Assembly: GCA_964372115.1 (NCBI GenBank) | Contig: CAYJPN010000013.1 | Location: 56,565 to 120,564, forward strand | DNA from: CG2-30-36-16 sp964372115 | GTDB taxonomy: Bacteria > Bacteroidota > Ignavibacteria > Ignavibacteriales > Ignavibacteriaceae | Direction: 5' to 3' | DNA length: 64,000 nucleotides | In this document: positions 18,268 to 26,757 of the stretch, piece after piece | Position numbering within the stretch: the first letter of the stretch is position 1 | How the letters are laid out: the number at the start of each line of letters is the position of its first letter | Position numbers and translations under genes: made by a program | Notes under the pieces: model-generated | Databases searched by the model: none | What the model was told of the DNA's origin: nothing | What the model saw: only the letters and a program-made list of their open reading frames with translations

Positions 18268-18600
18268 TTACCTGCCGAGGCTGTCGAGATATTCTTTTTT
18301 CTTTAAAAGAGAGTCTTTATCTTCAACATGCTCAGAATCGGGAACACAACAGTCAACTGGACATACCGCCGCACACTGTGGCTCATCGTGGAAACCGACA
18401 CATTCGGTACATTTATCGGGAACAATATAGAAAAATTCACTTGAGAAAAATCCTTGCGCGCCAGATGGAGCGTTGTCTCCTTCTCCATAAGTTTTACCGC
18501 TAATTTCCCATGCTGCACCGCCTTCGTAAATAGCTGTGTTCGGGCATTCAGGCTCGCATGCGCCGCAGTTTATGCATTCGTCAGTTATCTTTATTGCCAT
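18268..18600 (-). CDS. 2[4Fe-4S] ferredoxin, copy 2
   Basis: A 110-residue ferredoxin with CINCGACEPECPNTAI and CTECVGFHDEPQCAAVCPVDC as cluster motifs. Residues 1-80 are nearly the same as in copy 1, so the two arose by tandem duplication. This copy has a C-terminal extension (about 85-110) rich in charged residues and ending KKKEYLDSLGR, plus an extra cysteine pair just after the second cluster motif. Tandem ferredoxins also occur in Chlorobi, where they serve ferredoxin-dependent carbon and redox enzymes; the partner here is unknown. Confidence 0.93.
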   Translation of the reverse strand: MAIKITDECINCGACEPECPNTAIYEGGAAWEISGKTYGEGDNAPSGAQGFFSSEFFYIVPDKCTECVGFHDEPQCAAVCPVDCCVPDSEHVEDKDSLLKKKEYLDSLGR

Positions 18601-18761
18601 AGATCACTCTCCATTTGTTAGTAATTTCAATTAGTTTGAATCTTTGTAAAAAAATATTAGAATATCAATCGATAGAATTCGAACTTTTTATGATAATTCT
18701 ATTTTTCGGTTATAATATCAGCAATGCGGCAATTATTAGCAAGGCACTGAAATACTTTTTT

Positions 18762-19472
18762 TTACCAACTGCCACTAGCCCCGCCGCCGCCAAATGAGCC
18801 GCCGCCGCCGCTAAATCCTCCGAATGAGCTTCCTCCTGAAGAACTGCCCCATGAACTTCCTCCCAAACCGCTTCCGTAGGATATAAATCCACCGCTTCGT
18901 CTGCCACCGCCTCTTATAAACATCATTATAATGATAAAAATAATAAAAAGAATTGGTGGTATAACCGAATCACCATCTTCGTCTATTGTATCAGGATCGG
19001 CTTTGTATTCACCTTTTATTGCAGAAATAATCGCATCAACGCCGGCAGTAACGCCTGCAAAATAATCATCTCTTTTGAAATGCGGAACAATAACATTTCT
19101 AATAATCGAACTTGAGAGAGCATCCGGCAAAATACCCTCTAAACCGTAACCAACCTCAATGCGAAGTTTTTTGTCCTCTTTTGCTATTAGAAGAAGAGCG
19201 CCGTTATCAAATTTTTTTGTTCCAATTTTGTTTTTTGTTGCAACATCGTAAGAATACTCCTCTATTGCTGCTCCGTCTAATGAAGAAATCATGAGCAACA
19301 ATACCTGGTTGCTGGTTGAGTCTTCAAAAACACTTAAACGTGAGTTTAATGTATTAAGCTGCTGCCCGGAAAGCGTTCCGGTCAGATCGGTTGCCCATTG
19401 CGTCAAAGCAGGAATCTGCGGTTGAGAAATAGCAACCGCAGTAAATAATAATATGATGAAAATAAATTTCAT
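18762..19472 (-). CDS. TPM domain membrane protein with Gly/Ser-rich tail (YgcG family)
   Basis: A 236-residue protein with a signal peptide (1-16), a TPM domain (about 25-150, including SVFEDSTSNQVLLLMI, GTKKFDNGALLLIA and EVGYGLEGILPD), a transmembrane helix (about 170-188) and a low-complexity Gly/Ser tail to the C-terminus. TPM proteins are linked to photosystem maintenance in plants; their bacterial role is unclear. The stop codon is 160 bases from the ferredoxin gene. It lies 5 bases downstream of lemA, the usual partner gene in bacteria, so the two form an operon. Confidence 0.9.
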   Translation of the reverse strand: MKFIFIILLFTAVAISQPQIPALTQWATDLTGTLSGQQLNTLNSRLSVFEDSTSNQVLLLMISSLDGAAIEEYSYDVATKNKIGTKKFDNGALLLIAKEDKKLRIEVGYGLEGILPDALSSSIIRNVIVPHFKRDDYFAGVTAGVDAIISAIKGEYKADPDTIDEDGDSVIPPILFIIFIIIMMFIRGGGRRSGGFISYGSGLGGSSWGSSSGGSSFGGFSGGGGSFGGGGASGSW

Positions 19473-19477
19473 TAAAA

Positions 19478-20083
19478 TTAAAACTCAACCTTCGGAGGAG
19501 CTTCGCTTCCGGGAACTGCTTTGAAATATTCCTTTTGGTTATATCCGAACAACCCTGCGATAATATTAGTTGGGAATCGCTTTATGGATGTGTTGTACTC
19601 TTGCACAATTTGTGTAAACTGCCTCCGACCAACAGCAATACGATTTTCAGTTCCTTCAAGCTGCGATTGCAACTGTAAAAAACCTTCATTTGCCTTTAGC
19701 TCGGGGTAATTCTCAACCGTAACCAATAGCCTGCTCAGCGCTCCCGATAGTTGACTTTGAGACTGCTCAAATCGTTGAAAAGCCTGAGGATCATTTAATA
19801 CTTCAGGTGTAACAGTCATTTGACTTACTTTAGCGCGTGCCTCGGTTACTTTGGTTAAAACCTCTTTTTCAAAGTTGGCATAACCTTTTACCGTACTAAC
19901 AAGGTTCGGAATTAAATCAGTTCTTCTCTGATATTGATTCTCTACTTGGCTCCAACTGCCGATAACAGACTCGTTTAAATTTACAAGGTTGTTATAAGCG
20001 CCTATTCCCCAAAATAAAGCAATCGCAAAGATTATTAAGATAAATCCGGCTACTCCGCAGCCGATAACCATCCCTTTCTTCAT
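19478..20083 (-). CDS. lemA: LemA family protein
   Basis: A 201-residue protein with one N-terminal transmembrane helix (about 7-28) followed by the helical LemA domain with the typical NNLVNLNESVIGSWSQVENQ and YQRRTDLIPNLVSTVKGYA segments. LemA proteins are widespread inner-membrane proteins of unclear function. TGGAGG before the ATG is a strong ribosome binding site. It is co-transcribed with the TPM protein gene just downstream. Confidence 0.95.
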   Translation of the reverse strand: MKKGMVIGCGVAGFILIIFAIALFWGIGAYNNLVNLNESVIGSWSQVENQYQRRTDLIPNLVSTVKGYANFEKEVLTKVTEARAKVSQMTVTPEVLNDPQAFQRFEQSQSQLSGALSRLLVTVENYPELKANEGFLQLQSQLEGTENRIAVGRRQFTQIVQEYNTSIKRFPTNIIAGLFGYNQKEYFKAVPGSEAPPKVEF

Positions 20084-20202
20084 TGTGCCTCCATAATTTA
20101 TGGATGATTAATATAATTTCTGATACTCAATGATTATTGAACCGCAATTTATAATGAAAATAGGATAATATCCAATATTTTTTTTACAAGATGCCTCATC
20201 TT

Positions 20203-21042
20203 TTACGGTTTTTCGCCTGAATATTCAGTTTCCAGAAAATAAAGCCCATTATTTATAATTTTGATGTTTTCTTCAAGAGCAAATTTTTCGGCATTTTGAA
20301 AATTACCACGATAAAAACGAAACCAAAGAAGGTTGCCAACCATAAATCCATCCAAAATTCTGTTTTGAACAAACGCATTTATGGTAATATAACCCCACAG
20401 TATGTTCCAACCAAGCGAAAGCGCACTGCTAAAATAATGACCGGTATAAAATTGTCCGGCTCCCGGAATTAAATACGACAAACCTTTAGAAAGTGACACA
20501 GAATATAACCGGTCATTTATGTCTTCAGCAAATAATTTTAATGGATGATTATGACTAATATTGGCAAACTGTTTTGAGGCTTCATCAAATTGGTCGGCAA
20601 ACATCAGAGCCCAACCCCGCCAATAATTTATCTCGTCGCTTTTGTTCCGTAATGAAGAATCACATTCCAATAAATTTAAGATTTGCAAAGCCCTGTCTGT
20701 TGTTTTGCGCAAAATATTACAGCGAACTATTTCAATTTGCAAATCAAAATATTTGTCCTTAGTTGTGCTCTCTATTTCTGCCAGCGTAAAATATCGAATT
20801 GCATCGTTTATTTTTCCGCCTGCCTTATAACTTTTAGCTATTAAATAATTTATCGAATCGGAATATTCTTTTTTATCGTCAAAATATTGTAATCGTTTTA
20901 ACTCGGTAATGGCGTCAAAATAATTTTCGGAATTGTACAACGCAACCGCATAATTATACTGTGACTCCAGTTCAGATTGCGTAAAAGAATATGTTGAAAC
21001 AACTGCAATCAAAAAAAATATTTTGTTATTTACAAAAATCAT
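20203..21042 (-). CDS. TPR-like membrane protein with PGAGQFY motif
   Basis: A 279-residue protein with a signal peptide (about 1-22), TPR-like helical repeats (about 25-180) and a C-terminal hydrophobic region starting LSYLIPGAGQFYTGHYFSS (about 195). That motif resembles the PGxGQxYxG signature of TM2 and DUF5683-type membrane domains. It is the last gene of a three-gene operon and overlaps the gene before it by 17 bases. The gene before it encodes a protein with the same architecture, so the pair is probably paralogous. No enzymatic motif is seen; an envelope role is inferred. Confidence 0.72.
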   Translation of the reverse strand: MIFVNNKIFFLIAVVSTYSFTQSELESQYNYAVALYNSENYFDAITELKRLQYFDDKKEYSDSINYLIAKSYKAGGKINDAIRYFTLAEIESTTKDKYFDLQIEIVRCNILRKTTDRALQILNLLECDSSLRNKSDEINYWRGWALMFADQFDEASKQFANISHNHPLKLFAEDINDRLYSVSLSKGLSYLIPGAGQFYTGHYFSSALSLGWNILWGYITINAFVQNRILDGFMVGNLLWFRFYRGNFQNAEKFALEENIKIINNGLYFLETEYSGEKP

Positions 21043-21868
21043 ACTCTGGTAAATAGTAGTTTTTTTTATTTAGATAAATTTCAATATCATTCTCAAAGTT
21101 AAATTTTATGCCGGCGTTATAAATTTGAGCCGCAGCTGCCGACCCATAAACATTACCGGCATAAAATAATGCTGCAAGTCCGCCGAATAACCAACCGCGA
21201 AAATTGTGTTTGGCGTTAAAGTTGTCGTAAGCAAGAAATGTAAACACGCCGGTTGTTAGAAAAGCCAATATTCCATCACTGGTTTTCCCCGCATAAATTT
21301 TCCCGCTTCCGGGGACAATTGCCGAAAATAATGCCGCCGTAAGCGGCGATTTATATGGCGGATTTTGTTTTCGTTCGTAGAAATTTTTTGCTACAGTTTT
21401 TTCATCTGTTTTGAATGGTAACAGCATGAACGATTCCGAAAGAAGCGAGTTTGTTAGGAACAAATCAAAACGTAACAGTTTCTCGATGTTATTAAACCAA
21501 TTATCATTAGTAATTCTGGCAGATGATATTGCCCCCTTAAAATTTTCATCTGTTTTTGACCGGTACAACGATACCAATTTTATGTATTCGGCATCATTGC
21601 AAAAAACCGACTTTTTGGTTGTTTGGTCGACAACTGAAGCTGCCTCATCAAACCTTCCCATTTTATAAAGTGATAAAACAATTTTTAATGATATTGTATC
21701 ATTTTCTCCGGTATTTAAGTATCTTCGATATTCTTCAACCGCTCGTAAATAATCTTTTTCGCAGTAAAGATGATTAGCAAAGTTTTCTATTTGCACAGGT
21801 GAATTAAAAAAACTTGATTGTGCCGATGCCGATCCGCAAATAACAAGCATGAAGAAAATTAATTTCAT
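21026..21868 (-). CDS. TPR-like membrane protein with PGSGKIY motif
   Basis: The preferred start is the ATG at 21868, which gives the signal peptide MKLIFFMLVICGSASAQ. Earlier in-frame ATGs at 21880 and 21916 would overlap the upstream gene. The protein (280 residues) has TPR-like helices in its first half. Its C-terminal hydrophobic part begins SAIVPGSGKIYAGKTSDG and contains alanine- and glycine-rich segments. It shares order and motif type with the next gene. The stop overlaps that gene, so expression is coupled. Function is unknown. Confidence 0.7.
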   Translation of the reverse strand: MKLIFFMLVICGSASAQSSFFNSPVQIENFANHLYCEKDYLRAVEEYRRYLNTGENDTISLKIVLSLYKMGRFDEAASVVDQTTKKSVFCNDAEYIKLVSLYRSKTDENFKGAISSARITNDNWFNNIEKLLRFDLFLTNSLLSESFMLLPFKTDEKTVAKNFYERKQNPPYKSPLTAALFSAIVPGSGKIYAGKTSDGILAFLTTGVFTFLAYDNFNAKHNFRGWLFGGLAALFYAGNVYGSAAAAQIYNAGIKFNFENDIEIYLNKKNYYLPEYDFCK

Positions 21869-21869
21869 T

Positions 21870-22319
21870 CTAATTAACATTTTGGAATGCAGGACGGTAT
21901 TGAATGGAATTTTCATCGAGTAAATACAAATCGATCGGATCGTATAACTTTCCGCTAGCGTCTATCGGGTAACTCTCATAACGGTTAAAAGGGTTAGTAT
22001 CTCTTGTAAAACGGTCGGTAAACATCAATAATGCTTTTATAGGATTTGTACGTTTTACAGCCTTGTAAAAAAAGTTTGAGCAAGATGGGTTAAAAGGACA
22101 ATTATCACCATCAACATTTGAAAATAAAATCCAATAAGAATCAACAAATACCTTAACCGATTTTTCAATAATGTTTTCACCTTCTATGGCATAATCTCTT
22201 TCGGCTTGACTCGAAACTTTTTGATAAGATATCTCTTTCTTTCCCCATCTCTCCCAATCGGTTTGAGCCTGTAGTAACGCATTAATAAAGAAGAAATAAA
22301 TTAAAATATTTTTTATCAT
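21870..22319 (-). CDS. YidD-like domain protein with signal peptide
   Basis: The longer frame begins with TTG at 22382 inside a terminator hairpin, so the ATG at 22319 is chosen, giving 149 residues with a signal peptide (MIKNILIYFFFINALLQAQ). The conserved block CPFNPSCSNFFYKAV, followed by KALLMFTDRFTRDTNPF and YDPIDLYL, matches YidD (membrane protein insertion efficiency factor, PF01809). Classical YidD is short, cytoplasmic-side and sits beside rnpA and yidC. This copy is exported, longer, and heads an operon with two TPR-like membrane proteins. The function is therefore likely different from insertion chaperoning. Confidence 0.78.
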   Translation of the reverse strand: MIKNILIYFFFINALLQAQTDWERWGKKEISYQKVSSQAERDYAIEGENIIEKSVKVFVDSYWILFSNVDGDNCPFNPSCSNFFYKAVKRTNPIKALLMFTDRFTRDTNPFNRYESYPIDASGKLYDPIDLYLLDENSIQYRPAFQNVN

Positions 22320-22364
22320 TAGATTTATATTAAATCGTCCACAGTGTTTTTTACGCCAAGAAAA

Positions 22365-22399
22365 AATAATAACCCACAACAAAGATGTGGGTTATTATT
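22365..22399 (-). terminator. Strong intrinsic terminator upstream of the YidD-like gene
   Basis: A perfect 13-bp stem (AATAATAACCCAC, 22365-22377, with 22387-22399) and 9-base loop, followed on the minus strand by a T-rich run. It would stop read-through from the acyl-CoA dehydrogenase gene and rules out the upstream TTG start of the YidD-like gene. Confidence 0.75.
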
Positions 22400-22422
22400 A
22401 AATAAAATTTAAATACACATAG

Positions 22423-22578
22423 CTGCCTCAGGTTAGGCAGAATATGCTATTTACTTGCCACGTTCTTCATGACGCGGATTAAATTTATAAAACATAGGGC
22501 TTTAGCCCCATTTTACCCGATAGAGTTGCTAAACCAGCTTTTCACCGGATTAAGTTGACCCCGCTGTGAATGGCGGGG
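22423..22578. repeat. Cluster of short palindromes in intergenic gap
   Basis: Three palindromes lie within 156 bases: CTGCCT-N6-AGGCAG (22423-22440), GGGCTTTAGCCC (22497-22508) and CCCCGC-N8-GCGGGG (22559-22578). The sequence is richer in GC than its surroundings. It may be a REP-like intergenic element, or serve as a multi-hairpin terminator after the dehydrogenase gene. Confidence 0.4.
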
Positions 22579-22612
22579 CTATAAAAATAAAAAACATGTT
22601 CAAGTTGAGTTA

Positions 22613-23755
22613 TTAATCTTTCAACAACTCGCGGGCAATTACAATTTTTTGAATTTCCGAAGTCCCTTCATAAATTTCAGTTATTTTAGAGTCGCGCAAA
22701 TATCTTTCTACAAGATACTCACGCACGTAACCGTAACCACCGTGTATTTGAATTGCGTCAAGTGCATTTTCAACAGCAATTGTAGAAGAGTATAATTTTG
22801 CTTCGGCAGCTTCCTTGTAATATTTCTGCCCTGCGTCTTTTAACGCAGCAGCTTTAAACGTCAGCAGTTTAGCTGCATCAACCTTAACAGCCATATCCGC
22901 AATTTTAAATTGAATAGCCTGGAAATTGGAAATAGTCTGTCCGAAGGCTTTTCTTTCTTTTGCATATTTTATTGATGCTTCAAGCGAAGCTTCGGCAATA
23001 CCGATAGCCTGTGCGGCGATACCAATTCTCCCCCCATTTAAAGTGTTCATTGCAAAATTAAATCCTTTACCTTCGTCCCAAACCAGATTTTCTACCGGAA
23101 CTTTGCAGTTTTCAAATGTTAACGAACATGTGTCTGAGCTTCGGATGCCGAGTTTATCTTCTTTTTTGCCATGGTCAAAACCTGGAGTGCCTTTTTCAAC
23201 AAGCAAAGTAGAAATTCCTTTATGACCGGCTTCTTTATCTGTCGTAGCCATTACAAGAAAATAATCTGCGTTAACCCCGTTAGTTATCCAGTTTTTCATA
23301 CCGTTCATTGCGTAAAAGCCGTCTTCTTTATCGGCGGTAGTTTTTTGTTTTGTTGCATCGCTGCCTGCTTCAGGTTCTGACAAAGCAAAAGCTCCGAGTT
23401 TTTCACCCTGTGCAAGAGGTATTAAATATTTTTGTTTTATATGTTCAGAGGCATACTTTTCTAATCCGTAACACACCAACGAGTTGTTAACAGACATAAT
23501 TACACCGCAGCTTGCGTCAACTTTTGAAATTTCAATCATTGCAAGTACGTAACTAAGTGTATCGAGACCGGCGCCGCCGTAATCAGGTGAAACCATCATA
23601 CCAAGAAAACCAAGTTCCCCCATTTTTTTTACAATTTTATCAGGGAAAATTGCATTTATATCTCTGTCAACTGCAGATGGGGCAATTTCAGTTTGGGCAA
23701 AATCTCTTGCGGTTTCCTGTATTAACTGATGCTCTTCGGTAAAATCAAAATTCAT
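22613..23755 (-). CDS. Acyl-CoA dehydrogenase (short/medium-chain type)
   Basis: A 380-residue FAD enzyme that oxidises acyl-CoA to trans-2-enoyl-CoA in fatty-acid or amino-acid breakdown, passing electrons to electron-transfer flavoprotein. Signatures include GAFALSEPEAGSDA, NWITNG, and the C-terminal EIYEGTSEIQ with catalytic base E363. The position of this Glu fits the short/medium-chain (butyryl-CoA) class. Length and collinearity are normal. It stands alone; no ETF or other beta-oxidation gene is nearby. AAAGGATTGG precedes the ATG. Confidence 0.93.
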   Translation of the reverse strand: MNFDFTEEHQLIQETARDFAQTEIAPSAVDRDINAIFPDKIVKKMGELGFLGMMVSPDYGGAGLDTLSYVLAMIEISKVDASCGVIMSVNNSLVCYGLEKYASEHIKQKYLIPLAQGEKLGAFALSEPEAGSDATKQKTTADKEDGFYAMNGMKNWITNGVNADYFLVMATTDKEAGHKGISTLLVEKGTPGFDHGKKEDKLGIRSSDTCSLTFENCKVPVENLVWDEGKGFNFAMNTLNGGRIGIAAQAIGIAEASLEASIKYAKERKAFGQTISNFQAIQFKIADMAVKVDAAKLLTFKAAALKDAGQKYYKEAAEAKLYSSTIAVENALDAIQIHGGYGYVREYLVERYLRDSKITEIYEGTSEIQKIVIARELLKD

Positions 23756-24019
23756 GTTGGTGCCAATCCTTTGGTTAATGAAAAATTTTAAACTTGGGAA
23801 AGAGTAAATTATTTACTGGTTCCAAATAATTGTTATAAAGATAATGGATTATACTAATTTTAGCAATAATCTTTTAGAAACGAAATTATTGGGATGTTGT
23901 AAAAATATAAAAACAAATTAGATTCTTTTTTTAGCAAATGATTTATTAAATTTCACCATCTTATAATATCACTTTGTGAATATTAAATTTTTACTTAACC
24001 CTAACAACTCAAACTATTT

Positions 24020-24814
24020 GTGAAATTACTAAAAAAGAAACCCGAAGAATATCTGAGTGACAGTATAGTTGTCTTTTTCGAAACAATTGCCGGTCTTTCA
24101 AAATTTTCGCTCCGTTTTTTTAAGAGTGTATTTGTACCCCCTTACGAATTTGGGGAAATAAAAAAGCATATGGACGAGCTCGGTATTAAAACAATGCCTA
24201 TCGTTAGTGTTACAGGTATTATTATTGGTCTTGTACTCTCCATGCAAAGCCTACCCGTATTACAACGCTTTGGCGCTGAGTCTTTTCTTCCTGCAATGGT
24301 TTCGCTCTCGGTAATAAGAGAACTTGGACCTGTTTTAACAGCCCTAATTTTTGCCGGACGTGTAAGCTCGGGAATAGGCGCTGAGTTGGGTTCCATGCGG
24401 GTAACAGAACAAATTGATGCAATGGAAGTATCCGCTATTAATCCATTTAAGTATCTTGTGGTAACAAGAATTTTAGCGTGCACGCTTATACTTCCGATAT
24501 TAACATTATATGTAAATTTTTTAGCGCTTACAGGTGCTTATTTTGCTACTACATTGGCTCAGGGTATGAACCTGCAATTATATATTCAAGCGGTTGTAAA
24601 ATCGCTTGAGTTTACCGATCTGATTCCCGGGATTGTAAAAACATTTTTCTTTGGTTTTATAGTCGGGTTAGTTGGTTCTTATAAAGGTTTTAATACAAAA
24701 AACGGTACTGTCGGTGTTGGGCAGGCTTCAACAAGCGCGGTTGTATTATCCTCGCTTTTAATTTTACTTTCGGATATGGTACTCGTTAAAATTACGGTAT
24801 GGTTATGGGGTTAG
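24020..24814 (+). CDS. MlaE-family ABC transporter permease
   Basis: A 264-residue inner-membrane permease of the MlaE family. Five or six hydrophobic segments are seen, with conserved blocks SVIRELGPVLTALIFAGRVSSGIGAE (quoted motif core: RELGPVLTALI) and GSMRVTEQIDAMEV. The annotated start is GTG at 24020. The gene overlaps the ATPase gene by 16 bases, and the MCE protein follows. Together they resemble the MlaFED-type lipid transport machine that moves phospholipids between membranes. Genes for MlaB and MlaC are not present here. Confidence 0.93.
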   Translation: MKLLKKKPEEYLSDSIVVFFETIAGLSKFSLRFFKSVFVPPYEFGEIKKHMDELGIKTMPIVSVTGIIIGLVLSMQSLPVLQRFGAESFLPAMVSLSVIRELGPVLTALIFAGRVSSGIGAELGSMRVTEQIDAMEVSAINPFKYLVVTRILACTLILPILTLYVNFLALTGAYFATTLAQGMNLQLYIQAVVKSLEFTDLIPGIVKTFFFGFIVGLVGSYKGFNTKNGTVGVGQASTSAVVLSSLLILLSDMVLVKITVWLWG

Positions 24815-25560
24815 TACTCGAAGTCAATAATTTGTCAAAGGCGTTCGATTCTCTCGTGGTTCTCGACGATGTTTCGCTAAAAATACACGAAGGGAAAAAT
24901 GTAACAATATTCGGTCAAAGTGGAACCGGTAAAAGTGTACTGCTAAAATGTATTGTTGGGCTTTTAGAACCGGATGAAGGTGAAATTAAATTTTACGGCG
25001 AGTCTGTTTTAAATAAATCGATGAGTGAACTTAACAAGATCAGAAAAGAAATTGGATTTTTATTTCAGAGTGCGGCGTTGTACGATTCAATGACGGTGAG
25101 AGAAAATCTTGAATTTCCTCTACGGCGAAATCACAATTTTTCTGATGAAGAAATTGATGAAAAAGTAATAACAGCGTTGGAACAGGTTGGCTTGGAGAGA
25201 GCAATAGATAAAATGCCAGCCGAACTTTCAGGCGGCATGAAAAAAAGAATCGGGTTAGCGCGGACGATTATAACAAAACCCAAACTTATTTTGTACGATG
25301 AACCAACAACCGGGCTTGACCCGATAACGACAAAAGAAATAAGTTTGTTGATTACAAAACTCCAGCATGAATTAAAAACAACCTCTATTGTAGTAACACA
25401 TGATATACTTTGCGCAAAAATAGTATCCGAAAGGGCTGTAGTGTTAAAGGAAGGTAAACTTAAGTATGAAGGCAGTCTTGAACATTTATTTAATAACGAT
25501 GACAAATTTCTTCGCAATTTTTTCAGCGACGAAATAATTGAAGAAAACCGGGAGCGATAA
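24799..25560 (+). CDS. MlaF-like ABC transporter ATP-binding protein
   Basis: A 253-residue ATPase with Walker A GQSGTGKS (about 38-45), ABC signature LSGGMKKR, Walker B LILYDEPTTGLDP and the switch His in VVTHD. It energises the MlaE-type permease encoded just upstream. An in-frame ATG at 24805 is an alternative start. The stop codon overlaps the ATG of the MCE gene by one base (TAATG), so the three products are made together. Confidence 0.94.
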   Translation: MVMGLVLEVNNLSKAFDSLVVLDDVSLKIHEGKNVTIFGQSGTGKSVLLKCIVGLLEPDEGEIKFYGESVLNKSMSELNKIRKEIGFLFQSAALYDSMTVRENLEFPLRRNHNFSDEEIDEKVITALEQVGLERAIDKMPAELSGGMKKRIGLARTIITKPKLILYDEPTTGLDPITTKEISLLITKLQHELKTTSIVVTHDILCAKIVSERAVVLKEGKLKYEGSLEHLFNNDDKFLRNFFSDEIIEENRER

Positions 25561-26594
25561 TGGCAAAAAAAACATCTACACTAAAACTTGGAATATTTAT
25601 TTTTATTGGTTCAATGGTTCTTGCGATTGCTGTTTTTCTTATAGGTGACAAGGACGCTTTATTCAGCTCAACTTTTGAGATCAAAGCATATTTCAAAGAT
25701 ATCCAGGGGCTTCGCTCAGGGGCATCGGTTCGACTAAGCGGTATTGATGTCGGCACAGTAAGCAACGTAGAAATTATCGGGACTGATTCAACAGGTAGTG
25801 TTGAAGTTACAATGGAACTTGTTGAAGATGTTAAAAAATTTATAAAAACAGATACAAAAGGCACCATAGAAACCGAAGGTCTTGTCGGGAATAAAGTTGT
25901 TGTACTAAAAATAGGTACCGCCGATGCAGATGAGATTTCGAGCGGTGGAACTATACAAGCTAAAGAACCGCTCAGTTTTGCCGATATAATAGAAGAAACA
26001 CAGGGAGTAATGCACTATACCAAACAAATGACAAAAGATCTTGCGGAAATTGTAAGCCGTGTAAACCGCGGAGAGGGAAGCATCGGTAAATTACTAACAG
26101 ATGAACAACTTTATCAAGACGCGACACAACTTACCCGAAGAGCAGATAAAAGTCTTCAAGCTATTACTACCGAATTTCAGGATCTATCGGATTTATTCAA
26201 CAGCCTTGGCGAAGGTGTACGCGATGTAGTTAAAAACGTAGATCATGTGGTTGGTGAGGTTGATACGATGGTAATCGATATAAACCGTGGTAAAGGTTTA
26301 CTGGGCTCTTTAATAGCCGGGAAAAGCGGTGTAGATACCGTAGTAACAAGATCTCTCGAAAATATACTATCTATCACCGAAGAATCTAAAATGGCGGCAT
26401 CCCGACTTGCAGAAAACATGGAAGCGCTTAAACATAACTGGCTGTTTAAAAATTATTTTGAAGAACGGGGGTATTGGGATACTGCCGGTTATGAAGATGC
26501 TCTCGATTCAAAAATTAAAGTACTTGAAACTAAAATAAAAGAACTTGATGATAGAATAACAACGTTAAAGAAATTAGAATCAGCTAATAATTAA
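25560..26594 (+). CDS. MCE/MlaD-family lipid transport protein
   Basis: A 344-residue periplasmic protein anchored by an N-terminal helix (about 9-28). A single MCE domain (about 38-118) contains DIQGLRSGASVRLSGIDVG and VEI/VEVT strands. The C-terminal half is helical, with repeated leucine-rich segments and a final coiled coil (about 310-340), as expected for proteins that form a hexameric channel. It is the substrate-binding part of the lipid transporter encoded with it. A strong terminator follows at 26617-26649. Confidence 0.93.
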   Translation: MAKKTSTLKLGIFIFIGSMVLAIAVFLIGDKDALFSSTFEIKAYFKDIQGLRSGASVRLSGIDVGTVSNVEIIGTDSTGSVEVTMELVEDVKKFIKTDTKGTIETEGLVGNKVVVLKIGTADADEISSGGTIQAKEPLSFADIIEETQGVMHYTKQMTKDLAEIVSRVNRGEGSIGKLLTDEQLYQDATQLTRRADKSLQAITTEFQDLSDLFNSLGEGVRDVVKNVDHVVGEVDTMVIDINRGKGLLGSLIAGKSGVDTVVTRSLENILSITEESKMAASRLAENMEALKHNWLFKNYFEERGYWDTAGYEDALDSKIKVLETKIKELDDRITTLKKLESANN

Positions 26595-26616
26595 ATAAAA
26601 GTTTTATATAAAATTT

Positions 26617-26649
26617 AAGCAAACAGTTTTGAACAAAAATTGTTTGCTT
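26617..26649 (+). terminator. Intrinsic terminator of the Mla-type operon
   Basis: AAGCAAACAGTTTT pairs with AAAATTGTTTGCTT (one G-U wobble) around a 5-base loop, followed by a T-rich tract. It starts 23 bases after the MCE gene. Confidence 0.8.
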
Positions 26650-26726
26650 TTATTTATCCCTCTTTTCACCGCATCATTCAGTTAATAGTCATCAAATTAT
26701 AACCGCTTTAGTTAAATAATATTTAC

Positions 26727-26734
26727 TAAATTTG
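26727..26734 (+). promoter_or_regulatory. Putative -7 element upstream of uvrA (TAAATTTG)
   Basis: TAAATTTG matches TAnnTTTG and ends 23 bases before the uvrA ATG. It lies after the preceding terminator, so some promoter must be in this gap. The -33 region is weak. Confidence 0.35.
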
Positions 26735-26757
26735 TTTCTTAATAGATCAATTTTTAT

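Noticed and set aside
22320..22382. Longer N-terminus for the YidD-like protein from a TTG at 22382
   Set aside because: The extension would begin in a strong terminator stem-loop and would bury the signal peptide; the ATG at 22319 fits better.
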